Source of the DNA: Brachybacterium phenoliresistens
Lineage (GTDB): Bacteria > Actinomycetota > Actinomycetes > Actinomycetales > Dermabacteraceae
DNA length: 64,000 nucleotides
Assembly: GCF_000576425.1 (NCBI RefSeq)
Contig: NZ_KK070005.1
Span: 1 to 64,000 of the forward strand
Direction of reading: 5' to 3'
The stretch's first letter is position 1, and every line of letters starts with the position of its first letter. Below the pieces are notes generated by a model. It did not search any database and was not told the DNA's origin. It saw nothing but the letters and a program-made list of their open reading frames with translations. The position numbers were made by a program, and so were the translations under genes. This document shows positions 61,733 to 64,000 of the stretch, one piece after another.

Positions 61733-62503
61733 ATGCGCGATGAGCTGGAGCCGAGACCCGATGACGAGCAGGCGCTCGGCGGAGGCAATGCCACCGCCGG
61801 CGTGGTGCGGGTCGGTGACACGGTGCGCAAGCCCTGGACCCCGTCGGCCGCGGGGGTCCTCGACTTCATGGCGCACGTGCGGGCGCAGGGCGTGGACCTG
61901 CCCGAGCCCCGCGGCCGCGACGCGCAGGGACGGATGGTCACCGAGTTCGTCCCCGGCCCGATCGCCCTGGACGGCCCGCCGCTGACCCGCGGGGAGCTGG
62001 GACGCGCGGGGGCGATGATCCGCGCGATCCACGATGCGAGCGAGAGCTTCCGGCCCGCCGCTCCCCTGCCCGCGGGGATCCTTCCGGTCGAGGGCGCCGA
62101 TCTCATCTGCCACAACGACCTCACCCCCTGGAACCTGGTGGTCGGCGAGCGCTGGGTCTTCATCGACTGGGACGGCGCGGGGCCGAGCACGCGGCTGTGG
62201 GATCTGGCGTACTCGGCGCAGGCCTTCACCCTGAACGACGCGACCGCGGATCCCGCCGCCGCGGCGGCGGATCTCGCGGCCCTCGTGGACGGCTACGGGG
62301 CCGATGCGGCGCTGCGGGACGCCCTGCCCGCGGCGATGGCCCGGCGCACCCGCGCGATGCTCGACCTGCTGGAGTCCTCGCACCGGGCGGGACGCGAGCC
62401 CTGGGGGTCGATGTTCGTCTCCGGGCACGGCGAGCACTGGCGGCGCGCCGCCGAGCACGTGGCGCGCCACCAGGAGCTGTGGGCCCGGGCGCTCACGCCC
62501 TGA
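61733..62503 (+). CDS. Aminoglycoside-phosphotransferase-fold protein
   Basis: 256 residues with the APH/choline kinase fold. The catalytic loop is ICHNDLTPWNLVV (Asp and Asn) and the metal loop is FIDWDGAGPSTRLWDLAY. The N-lobe is short. Such stand-alone proteins phosphorylate small molecules; antibiotic resistance should not be assumed. ATG 61733 lies 6 bases after TACGGT (61721-61726), a leaderless start; an in-frame ATG at 61697 lacks such a signal. Confidence 0.85.
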   Translation: MRDELEPRPDDEQALGGGNATAGVVRVGDTVRKPWTPSAAGVLDFMAHVRAQGVDLPEPRGRDAQGRMVTEFVPGPIALDGPPLTRGELGRAGAMIRAIHDASESFRPAAPLPAGILPVEGADLICHNDLTPWNLVVGERWVFIDWDGAGPSTRLWDLAYSAQAFTLNDATADPAAAAADLAALVDGYGADAALRDALPAAMARRTRAMLDLLESSHRAGREPWGSMFVSGHGEHWRRAAEHVARHQELWARALTP

Positions 62504-62540
62504 CGCCGCAGGGAGCGGGACCCGCCCGGGCCGGGACCGG

Positions 62541-63797
62541 TCAGCCGACGCTCGCGCGCGGCGCCCCGATCCCCGGGTCGATCCTCGGCACCTCGCCGGA
62601 GCCCGGCCGGATGTCGATGTCGAAGATGTCCAGCGGCAAGTACACCGTGGCGCAGGCGTTGGGGATGTCGACCACGCCGGAGAGCCGGCCCTCGATCGGC
62701 GCGGCGCCCAGCAGCAGGTAGGCCTGCTCCTTCGACCAGCCGAAGGTGGACAGGTAGTCGATCGCGTGCAGGCAGGCCCGCTGGTAGGCGAGATGGGAGT
62801 CGAGGTAGCGCTGCTCGCCGTCGAGCGTCACCGAGGTGCCCGAGAAGGACAGCCACCGGCTGTGCTGCGGCGCGGTGTTGCCCGGCATGAAGATCGCGTT
62901 CTCGGTGACGCCGTACTTCTCCATCCCGCCCTCGATGACGTCGACGTGCAGATCGATGAACCCGCCCATCTCGATGCCGCCGCAGAAGGTGATCTCGCCG
63001 TCGCCCTGGGAGAAGTGCAGGTCGCCGAGGGACAGGTTCGCCCCGTCCACGAAGACCGGGTAGAACACGCGGGTGCCCTTGGTGAGGTTCTTGATGTCCT
63101 GGTTGCCGCCGTTCTCGCGCGGCGGGGCGGTGCGGGCGGCCTCTCCCGCGACCCGGTCCCGATCGGCCTCGGGGACGCCGCCGAGGATCGCCCCGTCGGG
63201 CTCGGGCGGCAGCGCCAGCGGCGGCACCCGCTCGGGATCGGTCGCGATGAGGGCGCCCTCGCGCTGGTTCCACCGCGCGAGCAGCTCCGGCGACGGGGCG
63301 GTGCCCATCAGGCCGGGATGGATGATGCCGGTGAACTCGACGCCGGGGACGTGGCGGGAGGTGGCCCGGTCGCCGCGGAAGTCCCAGATCGCCTTGTACG
63401 CGTCGGGGAACTGGTCGGTGAGGAAGCTGCCGCCGTTGCGCTTGGCGAAGATGCCCGTGTAGCCCCAGCCCTGCCCGGCCAGCGGCCCGGAGTCCTCCTG
63501 CGGGATGGGGCCGACGTCGACGATGTCGACGATCAGCAGGTCCCCCGGCTTCGCGCCCTCGATGCGGAACGGCCCGGACAGGGCATGGACCGTGTTCAGC
63601 GGCGCGGCGGCGATGTCCTCGGCGGAGTCGTCGTTGTGGATCGCGCCGTCGAACCATTCCCGGCAGTCGACACGGAAGGTGTCGCCGGGCCGGACGCTCA
63701 CGGCCGGCGGGATGTCGGGGTGCCAGCGGTTGTGGCCGAGGTGCTCCTGCTCGGTGAAGGGCTTGGCGGAATCCAGCGGGAAGACGTTCGTCGGCAT
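62541..63797 (-). CDS. Acetamidase/formamidase family protein
   Basis: 418 residues, FmdA/AmdA-type hydrolase of short amides, zinc-dependent, cytoplasmic. Family landmarks: HNRWHPDIPPAVSVRPGDTF, the acidic IHNDDSAEDI, HALSGPFRIEGAKPGDLL, GVEFTGIIHPGLMGTAPS, FSQGDGEITFCGGIEM and the C-terminal SSFGWSKEQAYLLLG-like TFGWSKEQAYLLL. ATG 63797 follows AGGAAGCAGGACTGCC. It probably follows the gene whose end is seen at 63864-64000, with which it may form an amide-utilisation operon. Confidence 0.93.
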   Translation of the reverse strand: MPTNVFPLDSAKPFTEQEHLGHNRWHPDIPPAVSVRPGDTFRVDCREWFDGAIHNDDSAEDIAAAPLNTVHALSGPFRIEGAKPGDLLIVDIVDVGPIPQEDSGPLAGQGWGYTGIFAKRNGGSFLTDQFPDAYKAIWDFRGDRATSRHVPGVEFTGIIHPGLMGTAPSPELLARWNQREGALIATDPERVPPLALPPEPDGAILGGVPEADRDRVAGEAARTAPPRENGGNQDIKNLTKGTRVFYPVFVDGANLSLGDLHFSQGDGEITFCGGIEMGGFIDLHVDVIEGGMEKYGVTENAIFMPGNTAPQHSRWLSFSGTSVTLDGEQRYLDSHLAYQRACLHAIDYLSTFGWSKEQAYLLLGAAPIEGRLSGVVDIPNACATVYLPLDIFDIDIRPGSGEVPRIDPGIGAPRASVG

Positions 63798-63863
63798 GGC
63801 AGTCCTGCTTCCTCTCATCCACGGCGGGCCCGCGGCTCGGACCCGCTCGTTCCGGGCCGCGCC

Positions 63864-64000
63864 TCAGGGGCGGGGCAGTCTCGCGTGGCGCGGGTCGCGG
63901 GTGATGCGGGCCGGGCGGCGGTCCCCCGCCCCGGGCACGCGGTCCACGACCGCCGGGGCATGCGCGCTGTCCTCCGCGGCGGAGATGGCGCGGGCCTGCG
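63864..64000 (-). CDS. C-terminal end of an unidentified protein (5' part off the window)
   Basis: An open frame of 45 codons enters from the right edge and ends with TGA at 63866-63864. The visible tail reads QARAISAAEDSAHAPAVV, then an Arg/Pro-rich stretch ending in ARLPRP. It is soluble and charged, compatible with the cytoplasmic tail of a permease, but too short to identify. The same strand and close spacing suggest it is upstream of the amidase in one operon. Confidence 0.35.
   Translation of the reverse strand, partial: QARAISAAEDSAHAPAVVDRVPGAGDRRPARITRDPRHARLPRP

Noticed and set aside
61733..62503. Aminoglycoside resistance gene
   Set aside because: Only the general phosphotransferase fold is visible; no subfamily motif or mobile context supports resistance.

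Overview
The window looks like the chromosome of a high-GC actinobacterium. Dense coding, G/C-rich third codon positions, many GTG starts, GTGA/ATGA stop-start overlaps, a dnaK-grpE-dnaJ-hspR operon with HAIR operators, and at least 16 start codons placed 5-7 nt after a -10 hexamer (leaderless mRNAs) all point that way. A Dermabacteraceae/Brachybacterium-like organism is my best guess, by inference only. I see no plasmid or phage module, rRNA, tRNA or CRISPR array.

Layout. 1-7.4 kb: DEAD-box helicase (cut by the left edge), panD, an AEC transporter, leuS behind a leucine-codon leader peptide and attenuator-like terminator, and an orphan WXG100-like protein. 7.5-17.4 kb: clpB with an HspR operator, a PrsW protease, amidase plus S4 protein, a GNAT/phosphotyrosine phosphatase pair, DUF952, a YciO-type protein and a two-component system. 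17.4-26 kb: a molybdopterin oxidoreductase with a methionine-rich lipoprotein, MFS transporter, deoD, a small membrane protein, two divergent glutamine-amidotransferase-like genes (one lacking its nucleophile), an MgtA-like glycosyltransferase and a short MetE-like protein. 26-37.5 kb: glycine cleavage operon gcvT-gcvH-gcvP, GNAT, arginine deiminase, aldo/keto reductase plus sirtuin, cysE, cysK and trpS. 37.5-46.5 kb: a LacI-controlled maltodextrin locus (binding protein, two permeases, two GH13 enzymes). 46.6-51.7 kb: two paralogous ATP-grasp ligases and an Asp/Glu racemase around a nuclease-like gene bracketed by two related hairpins. 51.7-55.6 kb: a PEBP protein and a GT4-VTT-GT4 glycolipid operon. 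55.6-59.7 kb: the hspR-dnaJ-grpE-dnaK operon on the minus strand. 59.9-64 kb: ilvD, a phosphotransferase-fold protein, an acetamidase/formamidase and the tail of another gene.

How the genes work together. HspR, encoded at the end of the DnaK operon, should repress both that operon (two HAIR sites) and clpB (one HAIR site). The LacI-type regulator sits divergent to the mal genes with inverted repeats over their promoter. CysE feeds CysK. The ATP-grasp pair plus racemase could build a D-Asp/D-Glu peptidoglycan cross-bridge, and the GT4-VTT-GT4 operon could make a diglycosyl-diacylglycerol lipid. The strongest leads are the leuS attenuator, the cross-bridge locus, the hairpin-flanked nuclease gene, and the Met-rich lipoprotein/molybdenum oxidoreductase pair.
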